From contig NZ_FXXN01000016.1 of assembly GCF_900184795.1 (NCBI RefSeq), forward strand, positions 1 to 64,000: 64,000 bases of DNA. Direction: 5' to 3'. A program made the translations under genes and the position numbers. The notes beneath the pieces are model-generated. The model saw only the letters and a program-made list of their open reading frames with translations. It did no database searches and was not told the DNA's origin. Positions 52,596 to 63,142 of the stretch are shown here, piece after piece. How positions within the stretch are numbered: the first letter of the stretch is position 1; each line of letters begins with the position of its first letter. The stretch is from Magnetospirillum sp. 15-1 (GTDB lineage: Bacteria; Pseudomonadota; Alphaproteobacteria; Rhodospirillales; Magnetospirillaceae).

Positions 52596-55168
52596 TTGGG
52601 CTTACCGATCAGGTGGAAGATGGCTGGCAGCACCACGAAGGTGGATACCACCGTGATGCCCAGCGACAGGAACAGCAGGACACCCATGGAGGCGGTGCCC
52701 AGGTGGGGCGATACCGCCAGACTGCCAAAGGCCGAGCCGGTGGTCAGCGCCGAGAACAGCACCGCCCGGGTGGTGGGCGACGACAGGTGATCGGTGACGC
52801 CGTTGCGCCAGTTGACCACGAAATAGATGTTGAAGGCCACGCCGATGCCCAGCAGCAGCGGCAGGGCGATGACGTTGGCGAAGTTCAGCGCGATGCCGGC
52901 CAGCCGGGCGACGATGACCGTGGCCAGGGCTCCCAGCACCAGCGGCGCCAGCACCAGCACGGAATCCAGCACCCGCCGGACCATCAGGCCCAGCAGCAGG
53001 CCGATGGCGAGGATGGCGCCGATGGCGGCGATGGCGAAGGCCCGGATCACCACCCGCCCGGATTCCTCCATGGAGACGGGGGCGCCGATCACGTCGGGAG
53101 TGACCGCCGAAACGGCGGCGATGAAGCGGCGGCGCTGCTCCTCGTCCTGAACGTCGAACTTGGGCAGGATCTGGACGCGGGTCCGCCGGCCGTCGGAGGC
53201 GATCCATCCGTTCTTCATCTCGGCGGGCAGGGTGTCGAGGCTGACCGCCTCGGCGTCCAGCGAGCGCCGGATGCCCGACAGCAGGGCGGGAAGGCCGGCG
53301 GCGGCGGCCTTCTGATAGTCCTCGGCGGCCTTGGGGCCCTTGGCGGCGATGGCCTTGAGGTGCTCGGCCAGCCGCTTGGACGGCGGGTGGTCGGGGGCGA
53401 TGGTCTCCAACTGCCCGGCCAGCCGGGTGACGGCGGCCAGCAATTCCTCGGGCGACGGGGCGGGCAGCACCTTGGCCGGGCTGAGGGTCGGCCCCAGCAC
53501 CATGGCCACGTCGCCGATCATCGCCAGCTTTTCGTCCTGCCCGTCGGGGATGAAGGTGGTCACCGTCATGGCCCGGTGCACTTCGGGCAGGGCCGAGAAC
53601 TTCTCGGCCAGGGCGGTGGCCGCTTCCACCGACGGGGCCAGGGTCTCCATGTTGTAGACGCCGTTGTCGGGATCGCGGGCCAGATCGAGGAAGGTGGAGA
53701 CCGCCTCGGCCTTGGGGTCCTGCAGGTGCAGCGGATCGAAATCCATGGGCATGACGGGCAGCAGCGCGGCGCCGGTCAGCCCGACGACACATCCCATCAC
53801 CACGATGGGTTTGGCATGGCGGCGCAGGAAGGCGTCGGCGGCCTGGAGCTTCAGGCCGACCGGCTCTTCCTCGGGCAGGGGCTTCAGCAGGGCCAGCAAA
53901 GCGGGCAGCAGGGTGAAGTCGATGATCAGGGCGATGATCATGCCGCCGCCGGCGATCAGCCCCAACTGGGACACCCCGGTATAATCGGTGGGCATGAACG
54001 ACAGGAAGCCCACGGCGGTGGCGATGGCCGCCAGGGTCAGGGGCGCCGCCATGGCGGCCGCCGCGCCCTGCACCGCGGCGTGCGCGTCGCCCTTGAGATA
54101 GCGTTCGTTGCGATAGGCGGTGACGAACTGGATGCCGAAATCCACGGCGATGCCGACGAACATCACCGCGAAGGCCACGGAAATGGGGTTGAGGCTGCCC
54201 ACCGTGGCGCTGGCGAAGGCGGCGGTTCCCACCAGGCCGACGATCAGGCTGATGACGATGGCCGCCACCACCCGGCCGGAGCGTACGCCCCAGAACAGCA
54301 GCAGCAGCACCGCCAGGAAGGACAGCGGTGCCGAAATCTCGACGCCCTCGGCCACGGTGGCGAAATTGGCGTCGGCCAGGGCCAGACTGCCGGTGACGCG
54401 CACGCGATAGCCCTTTTCCGGCACCAGCCCCAGGTCGCGGGCGGTGGCGCGCACCGCCTTGATCAGGTCGGAGGCCGGCTCCAGCTCGCTGTAATCGAGG
54501 GCGCCTCGCACCATCAGGAAGCGGCGTGGCGCATCCTTGGCCGGGCCGCCCGACATCAGGCCCTGCCAGTCCACCGGCTTGGCCGTCTGGCCGGCGGCGA
54601 GGGCGGCGGCCGGCTTGTCCAATTGGGCCAGCAGCGGCTCGATATCCTTGGGCTGGGCCTGCCCATGACTGATGCCCTGCAGCACCAGATCCACCGAGGC
54701 CAGCAGGCCGCGCAAGGAGGGGTCCTTGGCGATGGAGCCCAGCAGGGGCTGGGCCTGGACCAGACGCTCGACGATGTCGCTCAGCTCGGCGGTGGATAGG
54801 AACAGCAGGCCGTTCTTGCGGAAGAACACCTCCTCGGCCGGCCGCGCGGCGTCGTGGACGACGCCCTTGTGGGCGGCGGGCAGAGCCTGGGCCAGCCTTT
54901 CGACCGCGTCCTCGGCCAGTTCGGCGGTGGGGCCGTCGATGATCACCGCCAGCCGGTCGGTGGAGTGGGGAAAGGCCTGATCGATGGTCTTTTCCACCTT
55001 GCGGAACGGCAGGTCGGACGAGATCAGCTTGCTCTCGTCGGTGTCCAGCGACAGGTGGGTGGCGGCGAACCAACCCAGCAGCACGGTGACGGCCAGCGAG
55101 GCGATGACCACCGCCCAGGCGCGGCGCCAGCACCAGTCAACGAGTCCAACCGCCAGTATCCTTACCAT
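52592..55168 (-). CDS. hpnN: HpnN, RND-family hopanoid transporter
   Basis: The 858-residue protein is an MMPL-type RND permease with 12 predicted helices in two halves. Sterol-sensing-like segments occur in each half (PLSFLAVLLLLFWGVRSGRVV... FVGIAVDFGIQFVTAYRNE; ALPLLLGIGVAFNIYFVVNWRNG), and large periplasmic domains follow helices 1 and 7. HpnN moves hopanoids to the outer membrane in Rhodopseudomonas. ATG 55168 follows GAGGAA; the in-frame start at 55237 is upstream of it. No squalene-hopene cyclase or other biosynthesis gene is in the window, so the cluster is split or lies beyond it. Confidence 0.87.
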   Translation of the reverse strand: MVRILAVGLVDWCWRRAWAVVIASLAVTVLLGWFAATHLSLDTDESKLISSDLPFRKVEKTIDQAFPHSTDRLAVIIDGPTAELAEDAVERLAQALPAAHKGVVHDAARPAEEVFFRKNGLLFLSTAELSDIVERLVQAQPLLGSIAKDPSLRGLLASVDLVLQGISHGQAQPKDIEPLLAQLDKPAAALAAGQTAKPVDWQGLMSGGPAKDAPRRFLMVRGALDYSELEPASDLIKAVRATARDLGLVPEKGYRVRVTGSLALADANFATVAEGVEISAPLSFLAVLLLLFWGVRSGRVVAAIVISLIVGLVGTAAFASATVGSLNPISVAFAVMFVGIAVDFGIQFVTAYRNERYLKGDAHAAVQGAAAAMAAPLTLAAIATAVGFLSFMPTDYTGVSQLGLIAGGGMIIALIIDFTLLPALLALLKPLPEEEPVGLKLQAADAFLRRHAKPIVVMGCVVGLTGAALLPVMPMDFDPLHLQDPKAEAVSTFLDLARDPDNGVYNMETLAPSVEAATALAEKFSALPEVHRAMTVTTFIPDGQDEKLAMIGDVAMVLGPTLSPAKVLPAPSPEELLAAVTRLAGQLETIAPDHPPSKRLAEHLKAIAAKGPKAAEDYQKAAAAGLPALLSGIRRSLDAEAVSLDTLPAEMKNGWIASDGRRTRVQILPKFDVQDEEQRRRFIAAVSAVTPDVIGAPVSMEESGRVVIRAFAIAAIGAILAIGLLLGLMVRRVLDSVLVLAPLVLGALATVIVARLAGIALNFANVIALPLLLGIGVAFNIYFVVNWRNGVTDHLSSPTTRAVLFSALTTGSAFGSLAVSPHLGTASMGVLLFLSLGITVVSTFVVLPAIFHLIGKPK

Positions 55169-55307
55169 CGTTCCTCGGCTTTCCCGTACGACCGGGAGCA
55201 AAGGGGGGAATGTGCCCCCTCGGCCCTTGCATAGCAAGAGTCATTGGCTTTGTGACGGCAAACGCGCTACCGTCCATGTTGCATTGCAGCATTGACCGAG
55301 GGCGGCA

Positions 55308-56342
55308 ATGGTGAAGCAGGTCCACAGGACGGTGAAAGGCTGGGCGCGGCGGTGGCTGCCGCTGCTGCTGGCACCGCCCGCCCTGGTGGCGCTGCTGTTC
55401 AACGCCTGGGAATTCGGCAGCCTGTGGATCGAGCACGACCAGGCCTTCGAGGAGGCCCAGGTGCAGGTCCACGCCTTGTCCCGCGAGGTGTCGCGCACCC
55501 TGACCGCCACCCTCCAGCCGGTCGAGGTCCATATCACCGATCATCTGCGGCCGGTGGCGACGCGCTTCGTCGCCGCCCAGGCGTCCCAGCCGCAATTGCA
55601 GCGGGTCTTCCAGCTGACCACCCAGCGTCTGCCCCAGGTGGCGGCGGTGCTGGTGTTCGACGCCTCGGGGCGGCTGGCGGCCGCGTCGGTGCCGGCGCCC
55701 CATCCCGCTCCCGACATCTCGGGCGGCTTCTTCTTCCAGCGACACCGCGACCACGGTCGGGACGGCGCGATCTTCGTCGGCGATGCCGGCCTGACCGTGG
55801 GCGAGACCGGACCGGGCCGCTGGCGGCTGATGATCAGCCGCCGGCTGCAGGATCTGGACGGCCGCTTCCTGGGAATGCTGCTGGTGCAGCTGGATACCGA
55901 GTACATCTTTTCACAGGTCGCCGGGATGAGCCCCGGTCCCGGAGTGGCGGTGCGCATCTTCGACGATGCCGGCCGGTTGCTGGTCAATCACCCGCGCGAC
56001 TATTCCCTGGCCGGAAAGACCTTCCTGGACAGCAGGCTATTCCGTCGCTGGGGCGTCGAGGGACGGGAACTGGCCGGACGCATTCCCGATCCCACCGACG
56101 GCACGCCGGAAATCGGCGTCTTTCGTGCCGTCGACGGCTATCCCGTCCTGGTCTCGGTCGGGTTGTCCGAGGATCTGGCCCTGGTGGAATGGTGGCGGGA
56201 ATTGGCCATCCTGCTGCTGAGTGCCGTGGCTTTCATCGCCGCTTCCAGTCTGGCCGCGCGGCGGCCGCTGGCGAAATGGGTGTTGCATCTGAACGGCAAA
56301 GGGGAGGAAGAGAAGGGATTCGCCGACGGCGACGGCATTTGA
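55308..56342 (+). CDS. Membrane protein with a periplasmic Cache-like sensor and no output domain
   Basis: The 344-residue protein has a first membrane helix (about 16-34) and a periplasmic region of about 250 residues with the PDC/dCache pattern ([73 protein letters not shown]). A second helix (about 297-320) and only about 25 cytosolic residues follow. Kinase, GGDEF or chemoreceptor output is absent. It could signal through a partner or be a broken receptor; the stop is followed 11 bases later by the YgiQ start. It is divergent from hpnN. Confidence 0.75.
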   Translation: MVKQVHRTVKGWARRWLPLLLAPPALVALLFNAWEFGSLWIEHDQAFEEAQVQVHALSREVSRTLTATLQPVEVHITDHLRPVATRFVAAQASQPQLQRVFQLTTQRLPQVAAVLVFDASGRLAAASVPAPHPAPDISGGFFFQRHRDHGRDGAIFVGDAGLTVGETGPGRWRLMISRRLQDLDGRFLGMLLVQLDTEYIFSQVAGMSPGPGVAVRIFDDAGRLLVNHPRDYSLAGKTFLDSRLFRRWGVEGRELAGRIPDPTDGTPEIGVFRAVDGYPVLVSVGLSEDLALVEWWRELAILLLSAVAFIAASSLAARRPLAKWVLHLNGKGEEEKGFADGDGI

Positions 56343-56353
56343 GCGGAAGAGTC

Positions 56354-58375
56354 ATGGACCAGCCGACCCCCCTTTCCTTTCCCCGCCGCCCGGCGGCGCC
56401 TTTCCTGCCCATGAGCCGGGCCGAGATGGATGTGCTCGGCTGGGATTGCTGTGACGTGGTGCTGGTCACCGGCGACGCCTATGTGGACCACCCCAGCTTC
56501 GGCATGGCCATCGTCGGCCGGCTGCTGGAATCCCAGGGCTTCCGGGTCGGTATCATCTCCCAGCCGGACTGGAGCGGGCCGGAGCCGTTCCGGGCGCTGG
56601 GCCGTCCCCGCCTGTTCTTCGGGGTGACGGCGGGCAACATGGATTCCATGGTCAACCGCTATACCTCGGACCGCCGGCTGCGCAGCGACGACAACTACAC
56701 GCCGGGCGGTGAGGGAGGCAGGCGGCCCGACCGCGCCGTCATCGTCTACGCCCAACGCTGCCGCGAGGCCTTCAAGGACGTTCCCGTGGTGATCGGCGGC
56801 ATCGAGGCCAGCCTTCGCCGCATCGCCCATTTCGATATCTGGTCGGAAAAGCTGCGCCGCTCGGTGCTGATGGACGCCAAGGCCGACCTTCTGGTGTTCG
56901 GTAACGCCGAGCGGGCCATCGTCGATATCGCCCGGCGGGCGGCGGCGGGCGAGGCGCCCAAATCCATGCACGACATCCGGGGGACCGTCTTGGTGCGCGA
57001 CACGGTCCCCGCGGACTGGCAGGTGGTGGACGCCTCCGACATCGATGCTGCCCAGCCGGTGGTCAAGGGCGAGCGGGTGGTGGTGCGCCTGCCGTCCTTC
57101 GAGCAGGTTCGGGACGATCAGGTGCTCTACGCCCAGGCCTCGCGGGTGCTGCATCAGGAAAGCAACCCGCTCAACGCCCGCCCCCTGGTCCAGCGCCACG
57201 GCGACAAGGAATTGTGGGTCTCCCAGCCGCCGGTGCCGCTGTCCACCCCCGAACTGGACGGGGTCTACGACCTTCCCTATGCGCGGGGGCCGCATCCTTC
57301 CTACGGCGACGCCAAGATTCCCGCCTGGGAGATGATCCGCTTTTCCATCAACATCGTGCGCGGCTGTTTCGGCGGCTGTTCCTTCTGCTCCATCACCGAG
57401 CACGAGGGCCGTATCATCCAAAGCCGCTCGGAGGCCTCGATCATCCACGAGATCGAGGAAATCCGCGACAAGACCAAGGGCTTCACCGGCACTATTTCGG
57501 ATTTGGGCGGCCCTACCGCCAATATGTGGCGCCTGGGCTGCCGCGAGCCCGAGGTGCAGAAGGTCTGCCGACGGCTGTCCTGCGTCTATCCCGATATCTG
57601 CAAGACCTTGGGAACCGACCATGATCCGCTGATCCGCCTTTACCGTGCGGCGCGCGGGGTCAAGGGTGTGAAGCGGGTCAGCATCGGCTCGGGCGTGCGC
57701 TACGATCTGGCGGTGACCAGCCCGGCCTATGTGGACGAACTGGTGCGCCATCATGTGGGCGGCTACCTGAAAATCGCCCCCGAGCACACCGAGGACGGGC
57801 CGCTCGCCAAGATGATGAAGCCGGGCATCGGCAGCTACGAGCGCTTCAAGGAGATGTTCGAGAAGGCGGCGGCCAAGGCGGGCAAGAAGCTCTACCTCAT
57901 TCCCTATTTCATCGCCGCCCATCCCGGCACCACCGACCGGGATATGCTGAACCTGGCCCTGTGGCTGAAAAAGAACGGCTTCCGCCTGGATCAGGTGCAG
58001 ACCTTCCTGCCCACCCCCATGTCGCTCGCCACCGCCATGTACCACAGCGGGCGCGACCCCATCCGGCCGGTACGCCGGGCGGGCGAGGAGGTGTTCACCG
58101 CCAAGGGCCTGCGTCAGCGGCGCCTGCACAAGGCCTTCCTGCGCTGGCACGATCCAGAGAACTGGCCGATTTTGCGGGAAGCCCTTCAGAAGATGGGCCG
58201 GGCCGACCTGATCGGACCGGGCCAGCACCAGCTGGTGCCGCGCGGCGGAGTCGCGCCGGCTTCCTCGTCAAAACCCGGAGCGGCATGCGCCAAGTCCGGC
58301 GCGCGCCGCGACCCGCCGCCATTGAGGCGGCGGCCAAGCGGCCGAAGGGCCGGGCCCGGCGAGGGGCAAACCTAA
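56354..58375 (+). CDS. YgiQ-family radical SAM protein
   Basis: The 673-residue protein has an N-terminal B12-binding-like domain ([40 protein letters not shown]), the radical SAM cluster motif [10 protein letters not shown] (Cx3Cx2C) near residue 337, and a C-terminal DUF3362-like tail after RGGVAP. YgiQ proteins are widespread, but their substrate is not established. ATG 56354 was chosen for homology to the family start; the same frame is open upstream through the sensor gene by chance. The stop overlaps the converging kinase gene end by 4 bases. Confidence 0.88.
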   Translation: MDQPTPLSFPRRPAAPFLPMSRAEMDVLGWDCCDVVLVTGDAYVDHPSFGMAIVGRLLESQGFRVGIISQPDWSGPEPFRALGRPRLFFGVTAGNMDSMVNRYTSDRRLRSDDNYTPGGEGGRRPDRAVIVYAQRCREAFKDVPVVIGGIEASLRRIAHFDIWSEKLRRSVLMDAKADLLVFGNAERAIVDIARRAAAGEAPKSMHDIRGTVLVRDTVPADWQVVDASDIDAAQPVVKGERVVVRLPSFEQVRDDQVLYAQASRVLHQESNPLNARPLVQRHGDKELWVSQPPVPLSTPELDGVYDLPYARGPHPSYGDAKIPAWEMIRFSINIVRGCFGGCSFCSITEHEGRIIQSRSEASIIHEIEEIRDKTKGFTGTISDLGGPTANMWRLGCREPEVQKVCRRLSCVYPDICKTLGTDHDPLIRLYRAARGVKGVKRVSIGSGVRYDLAVTSPAYVDELVRHHVGGYLKIAPEHTEDGPLAKMMKPGIGSYERFKEMFEKAAAKAGKKLYLIPYFIAAHPGTTDRDMLNLALWLKKNGFRLDQVQTFLPTPMSLATAMYHSGRDPIRPVRRAGEEVFTAKGLRQRRLHKAFLRWHDPENWPILREALQKMGRADLIGPGQHQLVPRGGVAPASSSKPGAACAKSGARRDPPPLRRRPSGRRAGPGEGQT

Positions 58376-60342
58376 GGCGCGATGCACGATGCGGGGAAAT
58401 AGACGCTGACCGTGGTGCCCTTGCCGGGCCTGGAGTGGATATCCAGACTGCCGCCGTGCAACTCGGCCAGGGACTTGGCCAGCGGCAGGCCCAGCCCGGC
58501 GCCTTCGAAGCGGCGGTCCAGCCCGGTATCCACCTGACCGAAGGGCGACAGCGCTATGGCGATGTCCGCCTCGCTCATGCCGATGCCGCTGTCGATCACG
58601 TGGAAGGCGATGCCGCCCGCAGACTGGCGCTCGCCCCGCAGGGTGACGCTGCCGCCCGGCGGCGTGAACTTCACGGCGTTGCCCAGCAGGTTGATGAGAA
58701 TCTGCTTGGTGCGCCGGGAATCGATCAGCATGGCGGGCAGGGACTCGGGAACCTCCTCGGCCAGCCGGATACCTCCCGCCTCGGCGCGGGTGCTCACCAG
58801 GCGCAGGCAGGAATCCGCCAGTTCGTGCGGACTGGTTTGCTCGATGCACAAGGTGAAGGCGCCGATTTCGATGCGCGAGATGTCCAGGATGTCGTTGATC
58901 ATGGCCAGCAGGTGCTGCCCGGCCGAGTTGATGTCCTGGCCGTAGGCGCGGTAGCGCTCGCCCACCGGCCCGAACATCTCGCGCGAGATGATTTCCGAGA
59001 ACCCCAGGATGGCGTTGAGGGGGGTGCGCAACTCGTGGCTCATGGCGGCCAGGAAGTCGGTCTTGGTCCGGTTGGCGGCCTGGGCCATGGCGGTGGCCTC
59101 GCGCAGCCGCTGCTCTGCCTGATGGCGATGGGTGACGTCGTGGGAGATCACCATCACCCGGGCGATGCCGTCCTGGTCGATGGGGTAGGGGGTCATGGTG
59201 GTCTCGAACCAGCGGCCGTCGCGTTCGTCCTCGAAATAGACGGCATGTCCCTCGAATACCGCCTGCTGGGCGTGGGCGAAGCGGCGCTCGGCCACCTGGG
59301 GCGGCATGGCCGCGAAGATGTTGGTGCCGATCATCTCGTCCTTGGTGGCCCCCAGACCGCGCGCCGCTTCTTCGTTCAGGTCGACGATGGCGCCGTCCAT
59401 GCCGATCAGCAGCACGAGCAGCCCCGGAGCATCCAGCATGGCGCGGGCCATGGTGGCGGCTTCACGGAGCGATTCCTCCGCCTTGGCGCGCGCCGTGATG
59501 TCGGTGAAGGTGCTGATGAAGCCGCGGCCGGGGATGGGATTGCCGCGCACCTCGATGACCGTGCCGTCGGGCCGGGTGCGGTCGAAGGCGTGGGGTTCCA
59601 TCTTGCGGGCCTTCTCGACCCGCTGGCGGGCCAGTTCGGCGGGGTCGCCGGGGCCATATTCGCCACGCTGGGCGTTATAGAGCATGAACTCGTGGAAATT
59701 GATGCCCTTGACGTTGAGGCTGATGGGAACCTGGGTCAGCTCGAAGAACACCTTGTTGGCCACCACCAGATCCAGGTTGCTGTCGAACAGGCAGACGCCC
59801 TGCGGCATGTGCTGGACGGTGGCTTCCAGGAATTCGCCATAGGCGCGGTGGCGCTCCTCGCTCTCGCGCAGCGCCTGGGTGCGGCGCTCGACCATCTGGT
59901 CGAGACGGTCGTTGGAATCGCGCAAATTCTCGGCGATCTGACGGCTGACCGTGACGTCGCTGTAGGTGGTGACGAAGCCGCCGCCGGGCAGCGGGTTGCC
60001 GATGATCTCCAGGATGGTGCCGTTGGGCCGCATGCGCTCCAGGCGGTGGGGCTGGAATTCCAGCGCCGAATCCACCCGGGCGCGGACATAGGCCTCGACG
60101 TCGCAATCGCCGTATTCGCCGCGCCGGGCGTTGAAGCGGATGATGTCGGCGAATTCCAGGCCGTTGTGGAGAAAACCGTCGGGGAATTCGTGCAACTCCG
60201 TGAACCGGCGGTTCCACAGCATCAGGCGCAGGTCGACGGAAAACACCGAGATGCCCTGATCGAGGTGATCGAGCACACCCTGCATCATCGTCATGTCGAT
60301 GCCATGACCGGACGGAGCGCCCTGGTGGCCCTCTGCCTTCAT
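58372..60342 (-). CDS. Soluble multi-PAS histidine kinase
   Basis: The 656-residue protein has no membrane helix. Two PAS_7-type domains (about 20-135 and 175-285) share the pattern [27 protein letters not shown] and [10 protein letters not shown] classical PAS with PAC follows (about 300-415), then HisKA with His in [20 protein letters not shown], and an HATPase with [21 protein letters not shown] and [14 protein letters not shown]_7 pairs are common in Magnetospirillum-like genomes. No response regulator is adjacent. The signal is probably cytosolic, perhaps a redox or small-molecule ligand. Confidence 0.87.
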   Translation of the reverse strand: MKAEGHQGAPSGHGIDMTMMQGVLDHLDQGISVFSVDLRLMLWNRRFTELHEFPDGFLHNGLEFADIIRFNARRGEYGDCDVEAYVRARVDSALEFQPHRLERMRPNGTILEIIGNPLPGGGFVTTYSDVTVSRQIAENLRDSNDRLDQMVERRTQALRESEERHRAYGEFLEATVQHMPQGVCLFDSNLDLVVANKVFFELTQVPISLNVKGINFHEFMLYNAQRGEYGPGDPAELARQRVEKARKMEPHAFDRTRPDGTVIEVRGNPIPGRGFISTFTDITARAKAEESLREAATMARAMLDAPGLLVLLIGMDGAIVDLNEEAARGLGATKDEMIGTNIFAAMPPQVAERRFAHAQQAVFEGHAVYFEDERDGRWFETTMTPYPIDQDGIARVMVISHDVTHRHQAEQRLREATAMAQAANRTKTDFLAAMSHELRTPLNAILGFSEIISREMFGPVGERYRAYGQDINSAGQHLLAMINDILDISRIEIGAFTLCIEQTSPHELADSCLRLVSTRAEAGGIRLAEEVPESLPAMLIDSRRTKQILINLLGNAVKFTPPGGSVTLRGERQSAGGIAFHVIDSGIGMSEADIAIALSPFGQVDTGLDRRFEGAGLGLPLAKSLAELHGGSLDIHSRPGKGTTVSVYFPASCIAP

Positions 60343-60447
60343 TCCGTCTGCCTCCCGGGGCGATTATCTTTTTTGGGGAAATGATAATCGATTTCGGCTT
60401 CCGTACCAGCCCCTAATAGGTCTTTGGACCGGCGGCCGCGGAAGGTT

Positions 60448-61362
60448 TCAGTCCTCGCCGCCACCGCTCCAGGTTGTAACCCGGTTGCGGCCGCCGCGCT
60501 TGCCGTCGTAAAGCGCGGTATCGGCGCGGTCGAGGGATTCCTCTACCGACAGGTCGGCGGACAGTTCCGCCAGGCCGAAAGTGGCGGTGACGGGAATGGA
60601 CTGGCCCGAGGCGGTGGTCAGGCGCAGAGCGGCGATGGCGACGCGCATGCGCTCGAGCACCTGGACCCCCGCTTCCTGGGTGGCGGCCGGCAGGCAGACC
60701 AGGAATTCCTCGCCGCCATAGCGGTACAGCACGTCGTAGGGCCGCACGGTATTGCGCAGGACTTCCGCCACCGCGCGGAGCACCCGGTCGCCCACCGAGT
60801 GCCCGAAGGTGTCGTTGACCCGCTTGAAATGGTCGATATCGGCCATGCCGACGCAGCAGGGCTGCTTGAGGCGGATGGAGCGGTCGCGCTCGGCGATCAG
60901 GTGGCCCATCATGGTCTGGCGGTTGCCCAGGCCGGTCAGGGCGTCCACCGTGGCCAGGGTGCGCCATGCGTCGCGCTCCAGCCCCTGGGCGGTGGTGCTG
61001 AAGGCCAGGACCAGGGCCATCATGGACTCGTAATCCGAGGTGGTGACGGTGTGGCCGCCCGCCGCCCGCTCGGTGACCTGTTCCGCCTTGAAATGGATGT
61101 CGCGGTGAAGCTGGCCCAGTTCGGCGAAGGCGGGATAGGCGGCCAGCACCGACTGGCCGGCGCCGTCGTACCATGCGGTGAAGCGGCAATGGTCGGCGGC
61201 CGGGTTGGGCCGGGCATGGTCGTCCCAGTTGAGGACCGAACTGTACCAGGCCTGCAGCCAGTCCACGTGGCTGGTCAGCGCGTGCTGATAGGCGGCCAGA
61301 CTGGCGAAGACCCGCTCGGTCTGGACATGGGCCTGGGTGGCGGCGTCGGACTGACCGCTCAT
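60448..61362 (-). CDS. Diguanylate cyclase with N-terminal zinc-sensing CZB-like domain (DgcZ-like)
   Basis: The 304-residue protein has an N-terminal helical region with the histidine/cysteine pattern of CZB zinc sensors (HVDWLQAWY, ADHCRFTAWYDG, LHRDIHFKA). The GGDEF domain (about 140-300) keeps the catalytic RYGGEEF motif and the RPYD product-inhibition site five residues upstream. It should make cyclic di-GMP when zinc is low, as for DgcZ. ATG 61362 overlaps the stop of the EAL gene by ATGA. Together they form a make-and-break pair under one promoter. Confidence 0.85.
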   Translation of the reverse strand: MSGQSDAATQAHVQTERVFASLAAYQHALTSHVDWLQAWYSSVLNWDDHARPNPAADHCRFTAWYDGAGQSVLAAYPAFAELGQLHRDIHFKAEQVTERAAGGHTVTTSDYESMMALVLAFSTTAQGLERDAWRTLATVDALTGLGNRQTMMGHLIAERDRSIRLKQPCCVGMADIDHFKRVNDTFGHSVGDRVLRAVAEVLRNTVRPYDVLYRYGGEEFLVCLPAATQEAGVQVLERMRVAIAALRLTTASGQSIPVTATFGLAELSADLSVEESLDRADTALYDGKRGGRNRVTTWSGGGED

Positions 61363-62513
61363 GAGGCGCTCTTTCTCAGGGCTTCGTCCACCGCCCGGGG
61401 AGCGGCGAAGCGGGTGCCTTGCCCCAGGGTGAAGCCCAGTTCCAGCAGGATGCCGGTGGTCTCCCCGGTCTCGATGCCCTCGACGATGATCTCGATGCCC
61501 AGGCGGCCGCATAATTCCCGCAAGCCCTCCAGCACGCCGCGCTGGCGGGCCGAGGACTCGACGCCTTCCACCATGCTGCCGTCGATCTTCAGGATGTCGA
61601 TGGGCAGGCGGTAAAGGAAGGCCAGTGGCGAGAAGCCGGTGCCGAAATCATCCAGCGCGATGCGGATGCCGCAATCGCGCAGTTCGGCCAGCATGGAATC
61701 GGCGTCCGAGGTCTCGTCGATCAGCATGGTCTCGGTGATCTCGACGCAGATGCGGCGCGGCGGCAGCCGGTGCTGGGCCAGCATGCGCTTCAGGGTGTCC
61801 ACCAGGGTGCGGTCGCGCAGGTGCCAGGCCGAGATGTTGATGGCCACGAAGGGCGCATTCTCGTCGCGTCCGAAGCCGGCGCAGATGTTCAGCGCCCGGT
61901 CGGCCATGGTCAGATCGATGCGGCGGATCAGGCCGGTGCGGCGGGCCAGCGGCAGGAAGTCGCAGGGCGTCAGCAGACCGAATTTCTCGGACCGCCAGCG
62001 CGCCAGGGATTCGTACCCCTTGATGGCGCCGGTCCGCAGGTCGACGATGGGTTGGAGGAACGGCTCGATCTCGCCGCGGATGATGCCTTCGGCGATGTCG
62101 CGCTCGCGCAGTACCTCCTCGAAGCCGGGGCCGAAATCCGAACTTTGCAGGGCGGCCATCACCTCGGAATCGGCCATGGCGCGCGTCTTCCGCAGGCGGC
62201 CGACCAGCTTGCGCATCAACTCGGCGAAGAAGGGATCGGAACGGGCGATGGATTGCTGGATCTTCTCGGCCCGCACCATTACCAGCCGGGCCGGCGTCTC
62301 GGCCATGGCGGTGGTCGAGCGCGGCTCGCCGTCGATGACGCCCAATTCACCGAACACCTCGCCCGGTCCCAGCCGGGCAAGACGGCGGCTTTCACACTGG
62401 CCGTCGGCATCGTGCCGGATTTCGATGGTGCCCGACTCGATCAGATAGGCCATGTCGGCGGCATCGCCCTGGCGGAAGATCTCCTCGCCCGCCGCAACAT
62501 CCCTGGTCAGCAT
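61359..62513 (-). CDS. Cyclic-nucleotide-binding EAL phosphodiesterase
   Basis: The 384-residue protein has an N-terminal cNMP-binding (CRP-like) fold (about 1-115, EEIFRQGDAADMAYLIESGTIEI, GEVFGELGVIDGEPRSTTAMA) and an EAL domain (about 140-380). Catalytic signature residues are mostly present: YESLARW, NISAWHL, EITETMLI, LDDFGTGFSP, LKIDGSMV, VEGIET. The first motif reads ESL, as in active variants. It probably degrades cyclic di-GMP under control of cAMP or cGMP. The next gene, a cyclase, overlaps by ATGA. ATG 62513 matches the CRP-like start. Confidence 0.87.
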   Translation of the reverse strand: MLTRDVAAGEEIFRQGDAADMAYLIESGTIEIRHDADGQCESRRLARLGPGEVFGELGVIDGEPRSTTAMAETPARLVMVRAEKIQQSIARSDPFFAELMRKLVGRLRKTRAMADSEVMAALQSSDFGPGFEEVLRERDIAEGIIRGEIEPFLQPIVDLRTGAIKGYESLARWRSEKFGLLTPCDFLPLARRTGLIRRIDLTMADRALNICAGFGRDENAPFVAINISAWHLRDRTLVDTLKRMLAQHRLPPRRICVEITETMLIDETSDADSMLAELRDCGIRIALDDFGTGFSPLAFLYRLPIDILKIDGSMVEGVESSARQRGVLEGLRELCGRLGIEIIVEGIETGETTGILLELGFTLGQGTRFAAPRAVDEALRKSAS

Positions 62514-62597
62514 GCCTTCATCCGCTCCGCGAAACGTCCGATTATATGAATAGGTAGTGAACCACGCCCGGTGCCCGGTGGGCAAGTGTAAGGTAAA

Positions 62598-62984
62598 TTA
62601 CGTATTCGGCGGAGGCGGGGGCAGGGTGACGCGCACCGGCTGGCCTTCCTGCAGCGCCGCCCGCGACAGCAGGGTGTTGACGGCATCCATGGCGGAGTCC
62701 ACCGCCCAGCGCACCTGGGTCTCGCCCGCCTGATTGCCATGGGCCACCGCCTCGGGAAGGATGCTTTTCTGCAAGAAGGCGGCAAAGCCGGCCAAGGCGC
62801 GTGCGCTCAGTTCCAGGCCATCGCCGGGCACCTGGAAATCCGGTTCCCTCTCCACCGTATCGGCGATGCGGCGCAGTACGGCCATCATGTCCACGGTTCG
62901 CGCGTCCAAGGCGGCGGGCGCGGCGGCCTCGGTCTTGGCCGCGACGAAGCGGAGCATGGAGGAAAAGAAGGCATATGAAGACAT
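62598..62984 (-). CDS. Conserved-looking hypothetical protein
   Basis: The 128-residue product (MSSYAFFSSMLRFVAAKTEAAAPAALDARTVDMMAVLRRIADTVEREPDF...) is predicted helical with a Pro-rich end (VRVTLPPPPPNT). I do not recognise a family; a short motif ALAGFAAFLQKSILPEAV suggests a four-helix bundle. It precedes the EAL and GGDEF genes by 84 bases on the same strand, so it may be part of that unit. It is divergent from the hemerythrin gene. Confidence 0.6.
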   Translation of the reverse strand: MSSYAFFSSMLRFVAAKTEAAAPAALDARTVDMMAVLRRIADTVEREPDFQVPGDGLELSARALAGFAAFLQKSILPEAVAHGNQAGETQVRWAVDSAMDAVNTLLSRAALQEGQPVRVTLPPPPPNT

Positions 62985-63142
62985 GGGCTATAACTTTCGG
63001 TGTGTTTGACGAATTCTTCTACGCCGTTCGGTTCGCGTTTGACGCCAAACCGTCATGAAACGACAGGAAAGCGTTACAGACTGGCGTTTGTTCGCTCGCG
63101 GTATTTGCAAGATGATTCTCTTGTACTTCCGTGGAGGTGGGT

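Noticed and set aside
52613-54799. Plus-strand open frame of 728 codons
   Set aside because: It is antisense to hpnN, with a translation dominated by Gly, Gln, His and Asp. hpnN shows clear RND-family features.
55292-56353. N-terminal extension of the YgiQ frame to over 1000 codons
   Set aside because: The upstream part is the shadow of the sensor gene in another frame. The family start fits ATG 56354.
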